Part shown: one piece after another, positions 36,465 to 44,721 of the stretch | Numbering within the stretch: the stretch's first letter is position 1 | How the letters are laid out: each line of letters opens with the position of its first letter | Assembly: GCF_000270245.1 (NCBI RefSeq) | Contig: NC_015635.1 | Coordinates: 1,054,001-1,118,000, forward strand | From: Microlunatus phosphovorus NM-1 | GTDB taxonomy: Bacteria; Actinomycetota; Actinomycetes; Propionibacteriales; Propionibacteriaceae | Direction: 5' to 3' | DNA: 64,000 nt | Translations under genes and position numbers: made by a program | Notes under the pieces: model-generated | The model's database searches: none | The model's input: the letters and a program-made list of their open reading frames with translations, nothing else | Told to the model about the DNA's origin: nothing

Positions 36465-37607
36465 TCAGGCGTCGATCTTCAGATCGCTCAGCGGTGTGGA
36501 GCAGCAGATCAAGATCTTCCCCGCGGCCACTTCCTTGGGTCGGATGCCACCGTTGTGCTGCATGTCGACCGAGCCATCCAACATCACCGTCTTGCAGGTG
36601 CCGCACATGCCCTGGCTGCACGACGACGGAGGTCGTAGCCCGGCAGTGAGCGCCGCATCGAGGACAAACTGTTTTGCTCCGCAGGTGACCGTCTTACGAC
36701 TGCGCACGAACTCGATGTTGAAGGTCGCCTGCTCTGCTTCGGCTTCGCCGCCGTCCTGGGGCACCTCGATCTCGCGGGCCTGCTGCTCACCTGCAGGCAG
36801 GCTGTCGAAGTCGAAGCTCTCCTCGTGATAGTTGGCCATGTCGTAGCCCAACGCCGTCACGATGCGTCGAACTGCGGCCATGTACGCCGGCGGACCGCAG
36901 GTATAGGTGACCCGCTCGTTCAGATCGGGCACGATCGCCTCCAGTGCCGCCGCGCTCAGTCGGCCCCGAAGACCCATCCACCGTTCGGAGGGATAGTCGC
37001 CCTCGCAGATGTGCACGACCTTGATGTTCGGCATCACCGCGGCGATCGCCTCCAGCTCGCGCCGGTAGATGATGTCCGCCGGGGTGCGGGCATTGTGGAT
37101 GAAGATGATGTCGGCCGCGGAGCCGAGATCGGTGAGTGTCCGGGTCATCGACATGACCGGTGTGATGCCGCTGCCGGCGGACAGGAACAGATACTTGTCC
37201 GCCATCGGGCTGGCCAGGGTGAACTGTCCGAGTGGCGCCAGCACGGTCACCTCGGTGCCGGCTACGAGGTTGTCGTGCAGCCAGTTGGAGACCGGCCCGC
37301 CGAGCACCCGCTTCACCGTGATCGAGATCAGGTGCGGTCGGGTGGGCGGCGACGAGACCGTGTAGCAGCGGTTGATCGGCTGTCCGTCGATCTCCAGCTG
37401 CAGGGTGATGAACTGCCCGGCCTCGAAGTTGAAGACTCTTCCGTCGGGTGCACCGAAGAGAAACGTCTTGACATCGTGGGTGATCTCCCAGACGCCCCGG
37501 CAGACCAACGTGGTCTGGTCATCCTCCGCCCAGCACTCGGGCGAGGAGAGCGGTGGCAGGAGCCCCGGGGACCGAGGATCCACTGCACGGGAAGTAGTGG
37601 TGGTCAC
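36465..37607 (-). CDS. gbcB: Rieske oxygenase reductase component (GbcB-like flavodoxin reductase-ferredoxin)
   Basis: A 380-residue electron-transfer partner of the oxygenase. The flavin domain has NRCYTVSSPP (flavin motif RxYS-like), the NAD domain has LFLSAGSGITPVMSM and YTCGPPAYM, and a C-terminal plant-type 2Fe-2S domain has Cys330, 335 and 338 in SSCSQGMCGTC plus a Cys in ILICCSTP. This order is that of GbcB and related reductases, which move electrons from NAD(P)H to the Rieske protein. The GTG at 37607 overlaps the oxygenase stop by 4 bp (GTGA), so the pair is coupled. The symbol is by similarity of plan and context. Confidence 0.85.
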   Translation of the reverse strand: MTTTTSRAVDPRSPGLLPPLSSPECWAEDDQTTLVCRGVWEITHDVKTFLFGAPDGRVFNFEAGQFITLQLEIDGQPINRCYTVSSPPTRPHLISITVKRVLGGPVSNWLHDNLVAGTEVTVLAPLGQFTLASPMADKYLFLSAGSGITPVMSMTRTLTDLGSAADIIFIHNARTPADIIYRRELEAIAAVMPNIKVVHICEGDYPSERWMGLRGRLSAAALEAIVPDLNERVTYTCGPPAYMAAVRRIVTALGYDMANYHEESFDFDSLPAGEQQAREIEVPQDGGEAEAEQATFNIEFVRSRKTVTCGAKQFVLDAALTAGLRPPSSCSQGMCGTCKTVMLDGSVDMQHNGGIRPKEVAAGKILICCSTPLSDLKIDA

Positions 37608-38872
37608 CGGAACGCCGCCACGTGGTGCTGCAGGCGGGTGATGTACCAGTTGGCGAACGCCTCGACGTCGTCCTCGACCAGCGAGTACGGACCAGGGATA
37701 TAGCCCGGGTTCATGACGCCATTCTGGGTGTCGGCAACGAGCTCTCGGTCCTCCCGGTTGGTTGCCTCCCAGACCGCGGTCAGTGACTCGACGTCGTAGT
37801 CGACACCCTCGACCGCATCCGGGTGCACCAGCCAGGTGGAGCGCACGATGCTCTTCTCCGGCGAGATGGGCAGCACGCGAAACACGACGGCATGGTCGCT
37901 GAGGAAGTGGAACCAGGAGTTCGGTTGCAGGTGCAGCGAGAGGTCGCCGAACCTCGGCTCGGTCATCGTGCCGAGCAGCTTCTTGCACAGCTGGGCGCCG
38001 CCCTCGGAGAAGCTGATGCCTGCTCCGTCGAGCGCCAGGTGGCTCAGCTGGAAGCCGGTGGCCCGGGTGTCCAGCTCGCGGCGCTCCTCCTGCGGAAAGC
38101 CGCGCAGCAAGCAGACCCGGTCCAGATCGGCACGGGCCGCCTGATAGCGCTCGAACACCGGCCGCAGCCGGGGGGTGATGTCGTCCTCGGAATAGCCGAA
38201 CAGTGGGAAGTAGGCGCTGACCAGCTCGGGATGGGCGCCGTCGCAGTGCTGGCACTCGCGGTTGTTCTCCATCACCAGCTTCCAGTTGCCCTCTTCGACC
38301 AGGTCGGTCTGGTGGGCGACCTTGGCGTTCGTCAGGTCGTACGGCGCCAGGTAGGGCTCGAGGAACTCGGCGACCTCGTCGAAGTCGTCCGGTGGGTTGT
38401 CGGAGAAGCAGACGAAGATCAGCCCGGCGACCACCTTGACGTTGACCGGATTGAGACCGAAGCGCGATTTGTCGAAGGTGTCCGGTTGGGACTCGGCGAA
38501 GATCAGGTCGCCGTCGGGGCGGTAGGTCCACTGGTGGTAGGGGCACACGATGTTGCCGACCGAACCGCAGGCATCCTTCAGCAGCCGCGAGCCGCGGTGC
38601 CGGCAGACGTTGTGGAATGCGCGGATCTCCTCGTCGTCGTCACGGACGATGATGACCGCGTACGGGCCGATGTCGATGGTGAGGTAGTCACCGGCGTCCG
38701 GGATCTCGGCGGTCACGGCGCTGAACAGCCAGTGCCGGCCGAAGATCACCTCGAGATCCAGGTCGAAGATCTCCTGGCTGGCGTAGAAGGGGGCGGCCAA
38801 GCTGTAGCCCACAGCTCGGTCCCTGACGAGCGTCTCGAGCTCGACGGGTGGGGTCTGGATTGCCAGGCTCAC
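37604..38872 (-). CDS. gbcA: Rieske-type oxygenase, probable glycine betaine (or related quaternary amine) demethylase
   Basis: 422 residues. The Rieske 2Fe-2S ligands are Cys90/His92 and Cys110/His113 (CRHRG and CPYHQW). The mononuclear-iron motif NWKLVMENNRECQHCDGAHPEL, in part, closely matches the GbcA/stachydrine demethylase group. These enzymes remove a methyl group from glycine betaine or proline betaine, releasing formaldehyde. A ProVWX-like importer and formaldehyde dehydrogenase nearby support that role. The GTG at 38872 follows GAGGAG; a TTG at 38887 is less likely. An IclR-type palindrome lies 71-89 bp upstream. The exact substrate is inferred. Confidence 0.85.
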   Translation of the reverse strand: MSLAIQTPPVELETLVRDRAVGYSLAAPFYASQEIFDLDLEVIFGRHWLFSAVTAEIPDAGDYLTIDIGPYAVIIVRDDDEEIRAFHNVCRHRGSRLLKDACGSVGNIVCPYHQWTYRPDGDLIFAESQPDTFDKSRFGLNPVNVKVVAGLIFVCFSDNPPDDFDEVAEFLEPYLAPYDLTNAKVAHQTDLVEEGNWKLVMENNRECQHCDGAHPELVSAYFPLFGYSEDDITPRLRPVFERYQAARADLDRVCLLRGFPQEERRELDTRATGFQLSHLALDGAGISFSEGGAQLCKKLLGTMTEPRFGDLSLHLQPNSWFHFLSDHAVVFRVLPISPEKSIVRSTWLVHPDAVEGVDYDVESLTAVWEATNREDRELVADTQNGVMNPGYIPGPYSLVEDDVEAFANWYITRLQHHVAAFR

Positions 38873-38942
38873 GGGGACTCTCCTCAATGTCCGGGGGTCG
38901 CACCTGCCGAAGCTCTGGCTCGCGTGACGATCGCGCTACAGG

Positions 38943-38961
38943 TGTTTCGCAATGCGGAACA
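38943..38961. promoter_or_regulatory. IclR-type operator, palindrome TGTTTCGCA-A-TGCGGAACA
   Basis: 9 bp arms with one mismatched pair around a single central base, upstream of the Rieske oxygenase gene. The form resembles known IclR-family sites, and an IclR gene lies 6 kb away in the same region. Confidence 0.55.
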
Positions 38962-39014
38962 GTTTCAACAGGATAGACAAAGTGTAGATCCCGGACTCTG
39001 CGGCTGCAACAGGG

Positions 39015-39986
39015 TCAGCCGGCCGCGTGGCGAAGCCGGTCCAGGAGGGCCGGGTCGAGGTCAGCCTGCTGAGCAATCTCCGTGACTTCCAGGGCGGGCA
39101 GCCGTACCTGGTGTTCGGCGGTGAGGCGATCGAGGTAGGTCGTGATCCGATCGAGCGAGCCGCCGAAGACCTGCGGGTCGATGCAGAGGATGAAGACGCC
39201 GATGGCGGGGGATTCCGTGCCGCGGTCGAAGGGTGGCGAGTCCAGGGAGAACGAGGCGCCGGACAAGGTGGCGAGCAGTTCGACCAGGAGGGCGATGTTG
39301 CCGCCGCGGTGACCGCCGAACGGCAGCAAGGTGCCGTGCAACGCTGTCTTGGCGTCCTCGGTCGGTCGTCCATCCGGACCAAGTGCCCATCCTGGCGGGA
39401 TCGACCTGCCGCCCGCCGCGGCGGCGCGGATGTTGACGTACGCGGTGGCGGAGGACGCCTGGTCGATCACCAGTGGGAGTTGGCCAGGACGTGGTACGGC
39501 GTACGCGACGGGGTTCGTCCCCAACACCGAGTGTGGTGCCCCACCGAGTGACATCAGCGCAGTCGCGTTGGCGACGGCTAGGCCCAAGAGCCCTTGCCGG
39601 GCGAGCGACCGGGGGTAGTAGCCGAGCTCGCCGCAGGTGAAGGAGCCCTTGATCCACAGCGCCGCGATCCCGGAGCTGGTCGTCGCCGACAGCAGCTCGG
39701 CTCGAGCTTCGGCGAAGGCGACCTGAGCCAGTCCCCGATCAGCATCGACCTCGACGACCGCCGGGGCGACCCGGCGTACCACTGGCCGAGCGCCGGCAGT
39801 GATCCGGCCCTCCCGATAGCCGGCCAGATAGTCGAAGAGGTGCGCGACGCCGACTGCACGGATGCCGAGCAGTTCGGCCTCGACGGTCGCTTCCGCCAGG
39901 GTTGTCGCGGCGGTCTGCTCCGCGCCGACTTGAACCAGCGCGTCGACGCACAGTCTGATGAGTTCGTCCTGCTGAACCACGGTCAC
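39015..39986 (-). CDS. Malate/L-lactate dehydrogenase-family oxidoreductase (Ldh_2 fold)
   Basis: About 323 residues of the NAD(P)-dependent MDH/LDH-like family that is unrelated to classic LDH. Motifs: AEATVEAELLGIRAVGVAHL at the N-terminus, LGTNPVAYAVPRPGQ and PFGGHRGGNIALLVELLA with the conserved GxKG-type region altered to GGHRG. Members reduce keto acids or oxidise hydroxy acids, including ureidoglycolate and imine acids (proline/pipecolate type). The GTG at 39986 fits family length; an ATG at 40040 would add a tail that does not look homologous. It diverges from the betaine importer. Confidence 0.82.
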   Translation of the reverse strand: MTVVQQDELIRLCVDALVQVGAEQTAATTLAEATVEAELLGIRAVGVAHLFDYLAGYREGRITAGARPVVRRVAPAVVEVDADRGLAQVAFAEARAELLSATTSSGIAALWIKGSFTCGELGYYPRSLARQGLLGLAVANATALMSLGGAPHSVLGTNPVAYAVPRPGQLPLVIDQASSATAYVNIRAAAAGGRSIPPGWALGPDGRPTEDAKTALHGTLLPFGGHRGGNIALLVELLATLSGASFSLDSPPFDRGTESPAIGVFILCIDPQVFGGSLDRITTYLDRLTAEHQVRLPALEVTEIAQQADLDPALLDRLRHAAG

Positions 39987-40059
39987 TCGGCGAATCCTGC
40001 CACCTGGGTTGAAGTCGCTCGGCGGTGCCGAACCAGCCATGCTGGAAAAAAACGTGTTT

Positions 40060-40110
40060 AAATCTTCACGAACGAATCTCTTGACGCACGGCTCAGGCTG
40101 CTTTTAGTGT
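40060..40110 (+). promoter_or_regulatory. Promoter of the betaine-type importer with upstream box
   Basis: TTGACG at 40081-40086, an 18 bp spacer and TAGTGT at 40105-40110. Upstream lies AAATCTT at 40060-40066, 11 bases, then CTC abutting the -35. The same arrangement occurs at 46318-46368 before the MFS gene. Confidence 0.6.
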
Positions 40111-40231
40111 CGAGCCCGGCGTCCAGTCGGTCGGGACGATGCCCGTGTGGCATTGGTCCGTCCTCCCGCCTGGGCCTTGGTCGACCGGCTCAGACGTGCT
40201 GCCCCAACGACCCTCGACGGGAGGTCTGACA

Positions 40232-41239
40232 TTGAACGCGATCGTGGCTAACGGCACCTACAAGGTGTTCGGGAAGCGTCCCGAGCAGGCCGTCGCCCGG
40301 TTGCGCGCTGGGGCCACTCGCGACGATCTCCGCAAGGAGGGGAGCACGGCGGCTGTCATTGATGCCTCTTTCGACGTGCGTGCGGGCGAGATCTTCGTCG
40401 TGATGGGACTGTCGGGGTCGGGCAAGTCGACGCTGATCCGGATGGTCAACGGGCTGCTCGAGCCGACGGCAGGCGAGTTGCTGGTGCACGGCAACGACAT
40501 CGCGAAGATGAACGCCGAGCAGTTGCGGCGGATCCGCCGGGACAACGTCAGCATGGTCTTCCAACACTTCGCACTGTTCCCACACCGGACGGTGGGGGAG
40601 AACGCCGCGTACGGACTGCAGATCCAGGGCCTGCCCAAGGACGAGCAGTGGCGGCGGGCCCTGGCAGCCCTGCGCATGGTCGGTCTGCAGGGTTGGGAGG
40701 ACTCCATTCCCAACCAGCTGTCCGGTGGCATGCGGCAGCGGGTCGGCTTGGCCCGCGCGCTCGCGACCGGTACCGACATCTTGTTGATGGATGAGGCGTT
40801 CAGTGCCTTGGACCCGCTGATCAAGCGCGAGATGCAAGACCAGCTGGCCGGACTGCAGCACAAGCTCGGCAAGACGATCCTGTTCATCACCCACGATCTG
40901 AACGAGGCGATGCGACTCGGCGACCGGATCGCGATGATGCGGGACGGGCGGATCGTGCAGATCGGCACACCGGAGCAGATCCTCAACGATCCGGCCAACG
41001 ACTACGTCGCCAAATTCGTGCTGGATGTGGACAAGACCAAGGTGCTGACGGCGGCGGCTGTGATGGCGCCACCGATCCTCGCCAAGGAGGACGCCGTCCG
41101 GGTCGGCCAGGACGCCCGTCTCGCCGACCTGCTGGGGATCAGCGCTGCCCATCCGGAGGCTCTCGCTGTGGTCGACCAGGACCAGCGGGTGGTAGGTGCC
41201 CTGGACAGGGTGACCCTGCTGGAAGCGCTGGCCCGATGA
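40232..41239 (+). CDS. proV: Glycine betaine/proline-type ABC transporter ATP-binding protein (ProV/OpuAA)
   Basis: 335 residues. Walker A GLSGSGKSTLIRM, the signature LSGGMRQRVGLARA, Walker B ILLMDEAFSALDP and switch His THDLNEAM are all present. A C-terminal CBS-like tail follows (VRVGQDARLADLLGI to VGALDRVTLLEAL), as in the osmoregulated ProV/OpuAA ATPases, though only one CBS unit seems present. The start is the TTG at 40232 because GGGAGG lies at 40219-40224 with ideal spacing. It overlaps the permease gene by 4 bp (ATGA). Confidence 0.92.
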   Translation: MNAIVANGTYKVFGKRPEQAVARLRAGATRDDLRKEGSTAAVIDASFDVRAGEIFVVMGLSGSGKSTLIRMVNGLLEPTAGELLVHGNDIAKMNAEQLRRIRRDNVSMVFQHFALFPHRTVGENAAYGLQIQGLPKDEQWRRALAALRMVGLQGWEDSIPNQLSGGMRQRVGLARALATGTDILLMDEAFSALDPLIKREMQDQLAGLQHKLGKTILFITHDLNEAMRLGDRIAMMRDGRIVQIGTPEQILNDPANDYVAKFVLDVDKTKVLTAAAVMAPPILAKEDAVRVGQDARLADLLGISAAHPEALAVVDQDQRVVGALDRVTLLEALAR

Positions 41240-42276
41240 CCACGCAACCGTTGGACGTGCAGCTCCTGGGCCTGCAGCCACTCGAGTTGATCCCCCGGAT
41301 CGAGCTGGGCGCTGTCGTGGAGAGCGCCTTCAACTGGCTGAAGACCAACTTCGACGCGTTCTTCGACGCCCTGGCCAGAGTGATCGGGGTGCCGACGGAT
41401 GGCCTGATCGAGCTGCTCCAGGCGCCACCACCGGTGGTCATGGTGCTGATCTTCGCGCTGATCGGACTGTTGTTGCGCGGCTGGAAGTTCGCTCTGGGTG
41501 CCCTGTTCGGCCTGTTGCTGATCGTGAGCATGGACCAGTGGGAGGCGGCGATGGAGACGCTGGCCCTGGTTGTCGTGGCAAGTGTGATCGCCATCGTGAT
41601 CGGGATCCCGGTGGGGATCTGGGCGGCTCGGGTGCGAGCCGCGAGCACGGCGGTCAGACCACTGATGGACCTGATGCAGACGATGCCCGCTCTCGTCTGG
41701 CTGGTCCCGGTCGTCACCTTGTTCAGCATCGGTGTCGTTCCCGGTGTCGTCGCGACGATCATCTTCGCGCTGCCGCCCGGCGTCCGGCTGACCGAGTTGG
41801 GGATTCGCAACGTGGATCCCGAGATAGTGGAAGCCGCCAACGCCTTCGGCGCCAAGCCCCGCCAAACGCTGTTCGGCGTGCAGCTGCCGCTCGCGCTGCC
41901 GACGATCATGGCCGGGATCAACCAGGTCATCATGCTCGCCCTCTCGATGGCGGTCATCGCCGGTCTGGTGGGCGCGGCCGGTCTCGGTGGGCAGGTGACC
42001 GCGGCGCTGGCCACCCTGAACCTCGGACTGGGCTTCGAGGCCGGCATCTCGGTGGTGATCCTGGCCATCTTCTTGGACCGGCTCACCATGGCCATCGGTC
42101 AGGGAAGGGCGAACCCCGGGCTGCTCAGCCTGGTGTTCCGCCGCCGTACGGACCCTTCGAAACCGCTCGTCACGGCCGGCGCGGAGGAGCCGGCTGCCGG
42201 CATCGAACGGGCACACGATATGAACCATCCAGAGCCAACACAGATCTCAACATCCACTATGGAGAGGACATCATGA
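41236..42276 (+). CDS. proW: Glycine betaine/proline-type ABC transporter permease (ProW/OpuAB)
   Basis: 346 residues with a long N-terminal segment before the first membrane span and about seven hydrophobic segments (VVMVLIFALIGLLLRGW; LVVVASVIAIVIGIPVGIWAA, in part). The EAA-like loop is IVEAANAFGAKPRQTLFGVQLPLALP, in part. The plan matches ProW. The ATG at 41236 overlaps the ATPase stop, and its own stop overlaps the binding-protein start at 42273 (ATGA), so all three genes are coupled. Confidence 0.92.
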   Translation: MTTQPLDVQLLGLQPLELIPRIELGAVVESAFNWLKTNFDAFFDALARVIGVPTDGLIELLQAPPPVVMVLIFALIGLLLRGWKFALGALFGLLLIVSMDQWEAAMETLALVVVASVIAIVIGIPVGIWAARVRAASTAVRPLMDLMQTMPALVWLVPVVTLFSIGVVPGVVATIIFALPPGVRLTELGIRNVDPEIVEAANAFGAKPRQTLFGVQLPLALPTIMAGINQVIMLALSMAVIAGLVGAAGLGGQVTAALATLNLGLGFEAGISVVILAIFLDRLTMAIGQGRANPGLLSLVFRRRTDPSKPLVTAGAEEPAAGIERAHDMNHPEPTQISTSTMERTS

Positions 42277-43181
42277 CCAAGCGAAAGCACATTGCCCTAC
42301 GTGGGGTGGCCGTGATGGCTGCCCTGCTGCTGGGGCTGGCCGGTTGCAGCACCGGCAGCAGCGGCGAATCGGAGGCAGGTGGCGACAAGAATGTCACGCT
42401 CGGCGCCGTCGACGGCTGGACCGACATGACCAGCACCACTGCGGTGTTGAAGGCGGTCTTGGAGCAGAACGGGTACACCGTCAAGGTGACCAAGCTGTCC
42501 GACAACACCCCGCTGTACGCCGGGCTGGAGAGCAACGACATCAATGTGCTGTCCTCGTCCTGGATGGAGCGCACCCACAAGGACTACTGGATCCGCTACG
42601 GCAACAAGATCGAGGATGTCGGGGTCTGGTATCAGGGTGCCCAGAACTTCCTCGCGGTGCCGGACTATGTCGACGTCAAGTCCATCCCCGAGCTGGCCAG
42701 CAAGGCAGGCGAGTTCAACAACACGATCACCGGCATCGAGCCCGGTGCGGGTCTGACCCAGACGACGCAGAAGGCCACCATCCCGGCCTACGACCTGCAG
42801 GACTTCAAGCTGGTGACCTCGTCCACCGCGGCCATGCTGACCGAGTTGAAGACCAAGATCGATGCCAAGGAGCCGATCGTGGTGACCTTGTGGAAGCCGT
42901 TCTGGGCCAACCAGACCTTCCCGGTTCGTGCGCTGGAGGACCCGAAGAACGTCTACAAGCCGGAGAACCTGCACACCGTGGCGAACAAGGAGTTTGCCGC
43001 CGCGAATCCGAAGGTCGTCGAGATGCTGGCTGCCTTCAAGCTGACCGACGAGCAGTTCGCCGCCCTGGAGGACTCCGTCGTCAATGAGTTCGGTCAGGAC
43101 AAGGAGGACGAGGCCGCGAAGGCATGGCTGGAGAAGAACCCGGACGTCAAGGACACGCTCACGAAGGCCCTGACGGGCTAG
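42273..43181 (+). CDS. proX: Glycine betaine/proline-type ABC transporter substrate-binding lipoprotein (ProX/OpuAC)
   Basis: 302 residues. The signal peptide ALRGVAVMAALLLGLAGC ends with a good lipobox (GLAGC). The mature protein belongs to the OpuAC family: VTLGAVDGWTDMTSTTAVLKAVL near the N-terminus and LSSSWMERTHKDYWIRYG in the middle, with several Trp and Tyr residues that could form the aromatic box for a quaternary amine (WTDM, WMER, YWIRY, WKPFW). The ATG at 42273 has GGAGAGGA upstream. A strong terminator follows the gene at 43250. Confidence 0.92.
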   Translation: MTKRKHIALRGVAVMAALLLGLAGCSTGSSGESEAGGDKNVTLGAVDGWTDMTSTTAVLKAVLEQNGYTVKVTKLSDNTPLYAGLESNDINVLSSSWMERTHKDYWIRYGNKIEDVGVWYQGAQNFLAVPDYVDVKSIPELASKAGEFNNTITGIEPGAGLTQTTQKATIPAYDLQDFKLVTSSTAAMLTELKTKIDAKEPIVVTLWKPFWANQTFPVRALEDPKNVYKPENLHTVANKEFAAANPKVVEMLAAFKLTDEQFAALEDSVVNEFGQDKEDEAAKAWLEKNPDVKDTLTKALTG

Positions 43182-43249
43182 TTCGTCGCTGCCCGGGGTC
43201 CGAACGGATTCACAGCACAGGCAGCTAGCGGTATTACCCAGGCAAGTCA

Positions 43250-43298
43250 CCCGACGTGCCGGTGCAGCATGACCAGCTGCGCCGGCATGTCGGGTTTT
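43250..43298 (+). terminator. Rho-independent terminator of the importer operon
   Basis: A 19 bp stem at 43250-43268 and 43276-43294 with two G-U wobble pairs and a 7-base loop, followed directly by TTTT. Confidence 0.85.
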
Positions 43299-43374
43299 CC
43301 ATCAAGTCAGCGGTGGCCACATCAGCGGCCAGCGGTCACGTGGCTCCGAAGAGCGGAGCAGGAGGAGAACAGCC

Positions 43375-44589
43375 ATGGCAGGCAACAGAGTCGTCGTCTA
43401 CAAGGGTCCCGGCGAGGTCGCGGTCGAGAGCATCGACTACCCGAAGCTCGAGCTACCCGATGACGTGGTCAACGGTCTCGGCATCAAGAAGGCGGCGCCG
43501 CATGCGGTGGTGCTGAAGCTGGTGACGACCAACATCTGCGGCAGCGATCAGCACATGGTCCGCGGCCGTACGACGGCGCCGATCGGCCAGACCCTGGGCC
43601 ACGAGATCACCGGCGAGGTGGTCGAGGTCGGCGACGACGTGCTGTTCGTCAAAGAGGGCGACATCTGCTCGGTGCCGTTCAACATCGCCTGTGGCCGTTG
43701 TCGGATGTGCAATGAGGGCAAGACCGGCATCTGCCTCAACGTCAACCCGGCCCGCGCCGGTGCGGCGTACGGCTACGTCGACATGGGCGGCTGGCTGGGC
43801 GGTCAGGCGGAGTACGTGATGGTGCCCTTCGCCGACTTCAACCTGCTGAAGTTCCCCGATCGGGATGCGGCACTGGAGAAGATCCTCGATCTGACCATGC
43901 TGTCGGACATCTTCCCGACCGGCTACCACGGTGCCTACACCGCCGGCGTGACCACCGGCTCCACGGTGTATGTCGCCGGTGCCGGGCCGGTCGGCCTCGC
44001 GGCTGCGTACTCCGCGCAGCTGTTGGGTGCTTCGGTAGTGATCGTCGGTGACATGAATGCCGACCGACTGGCCCAGGCGCGCAGCTTCGGTTGCGAGACC
44101 GTCGACCTGTCCACCGGTGCCGGGTTGGCCGACATGATCGCCGAGCTGGTGGGCGAGCCCGAGGTCGATGCCGCGGTGGACGCGGTCGGCTTCGAGGCCC
44201 GTGGTCACGGGGCCGGCGCTGCTGAGGCGCCGGCGACCGTGCTGAACGACGCGATGACCGTCGCGCGGGCGGGGGCGGGGATCGGCATCCCAGGCCTGTA
44301 CGTGACCGGTGATCCGGGTGCGGTCGACGACAACGCCAAGGTAGGCCAGATCGGGGTCCGTCTCGGCCTGGGTTGGGCGAAGTCGCACGTGCTGGCCACC
44401 GGTCAGTGTCCGGTCAAGCAATACAACCGGCAGCTGATGAACATGATCCTGGCTGATCGGGCGCACATCGCCAAGGCTGTGAACGCGGTCACCATCGGCC
44501 TCGATGATGCCCCACAGGGCTACCGGGAGTTCGATGCCGGCGCTGCCAAGAAGTATGTGATCGACCCTCATGGAATGGTAAAGAGCTGA
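43375..44589 (+). CDS. fdhA: Glutathione-independent formaldehyde dehydrogenase
   Basis: 404 residues, close to the 398 of the Pseudomonas putida enzyme. The catalytic zinc site is in TTNICGSDQHMVRGR and LGHEITGEVVEVG. The structural zinc lobe has four Cys in CGRCRMCNEGKTGIC. The NAD fold shows YVAGAGPVGLAAAYSAQLLGA, in part, followed by VIVGDMNADRL. It oxidises formaldehyde to formate with NAD and tightly bound cofactor. In this setting it would remove formaldehyde made by the Rieske demethylase. The ATG at 43375 follows AGGAGGAG. Confidence 0.93.
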   Translation: MAGNRVVVYKGPGEVAVESIDYPKLELPDDVVNGLGIKKAAPHAVVLKLVTTNICGSDQHMVRGRTTAPIGQTLGHEITGEVVEVGDDVLFVKEGDICSVPFNIACGRCRMCNEGKTGICLNVNPARAGAAYGYVDMGGWLGGQAEYVMVPFADFNLLKFPDRDAALEKILDLTMLSDIFPTGYHGAYTAGVTTGSTVYVAGAGPVGLAAAYSAQLLGASVVIVGDMNADRLAQARSFGCETVDLSTGAGLADMIAELVGEPEVDAAVDAVGFEARGHGAGAAEAPATVLNDAMTVARAGAGIGIPGLYVTGDPGAVDDNAKVGQIGVRLGLGWAKSHVLATGQCPVKQYNRQLMNMILADRAHIAKAVNAVTIGLDDAPQGYREFDAGAAKKYVIDPHGMVKS

Positions 44590-44721
44590 CACGCTCCGTA
44601 CGCGGGCACGTTACAATCGCTTTACGAAACTTCAGTGGCGATTTTTTGTGCACACGTACAACCTGGTGCCAACTCCAGATCGTGGGATCTGGAGCTGGCT
44701 CACTGGTCGAAGGGTCACGAG

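Noticed and set aside
36465-38546. Single 693-codon minus-strand frame reading through the Rieske and reductase genes
   Set aside because: Its first part is a wrong-frame reading of the oxygenase gene. The reductase has its own GTG start at 37607 with a GTGA overlap.
40041-40231. In-frame extension of the ProV-like ATPase back to 40139
   Set aside because: The extra residues do not look like the family and the GGGAGG site at 40219 points to the TTG at 40232.
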